From: Paenibacillus sp.
Lineage (GTDB): Bacteria; Bacillota; Bacilli; Paenibacillales; NBRC-103111
Reading direction: 5' to 3'
NCBI GenBank assembly: GCA_029239545.1
Contig: JARBUQ010000326.1
Location: 1 to 5,817, forward strand
DNA length: 5,817 nucleotides
Position 1 is the stretch's first letter, and every line of letters starts with the position of its first letter. Positions 5,791-5,817 of this stretch are shown here, in pieces. The position numbers were made by a program, and so were the translations under genes. A model generated the notes under the pieces. The model worked only from the letters and a program-made list of their open reading frames with translations, made no database searches and was not told where the DNA came from.

Positions 5791-5817
5791 ACTGTGTAGA
5801 ATATTGTCGAAATTCCA

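Larger units (their letters stand above)
5468..5817. other. Gene-poor intergenic stretch with several inverted repeats
   Basis: These 350 bases after the ATPase/nuclease gene carry no complete reading frame with a start and ribosome binding site. They hold three structured segments listed separately (5488-5528, 5602-5649, 5759-5790). A minus-strand frame enters from the right edge and stays open for 25 codons to a TAA at 5740-5742, with ordinary-looking codons (the residues include KKFNPELPKELRF). It could be the C-terminus of a convergent gene but is too short to call. Confidence 0.5.

Noticed and set aside
1..5817. CRISPR arrays, tRNA or rRNA genes, complete insertion sequences
   Set aside because: There are no regularly spaced repeats, no tRNA cloverleaf that I could see, no rRNA-like sequence, and no transposase with paired terminal repeats and target duplication.

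Overview
The window looks like a piece of a mid-GC Firmicutes chromosome, most likely Paenibacillus or a close relative. The reasons are purine-rich Shine-Dalgarno sites with Bacillus-like spacing, a short Gram-positive-type lipoprotein signal, an OmpR/PhoB regulator with a HAMP histidine kinase, and structured intergenic repeats. The genus is inferred from style, not from any database match.

Layout: positions 1-233 contain no convincing gene. They hold a long imperfect palindrome (29-148) and an intrinsic terminator pointing rightward (181-220). Three genes then lie on the minus strand. In transcription order they are a response regulator (3561-2878), a sensor histidine kinase (2891-1452, overlapping the regulator by 14 bases) and a secreted lipoprotein of unknown function (1280-234). 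A divergent spacer (3562-3781) carries an extended -10 promoter reading right. It drives a 561-residue protein with an AAA-ATPase-like N-terminal domain and a C-terminal PD-(D/E)XK nuclease-type domain (3782-5467). Positions 5468-5817 hold no complete gene. They contain a 10-bp inverted repeat, a perfect 23+23 bp palindrome and two overlapping hairpins before a T-run.

The regulator and kinase form a classic signalling pair: the kinase senses something outside the membrane and phosphorylates the regulator, which binds DNA. The lipoprotein sits just downstream on the same strand with its own strong ribosome binding site and no obvious terminator in between. It may be co-transcribed and act as an accessory sensor or output, but this is inferred from position only. 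The ATPase/nuclease-type gene is transcribed away from this group and looks like an independent accessory gene.

I do not see a clearly new multi-gene system. The most unusual material is the intergenic structured DNA at both ends. The two end elements share the decamer TGGAGCGGAG, which suggests a dispersed repeat family in this genome, and the ATPase/nuclease family itself has no settled function.
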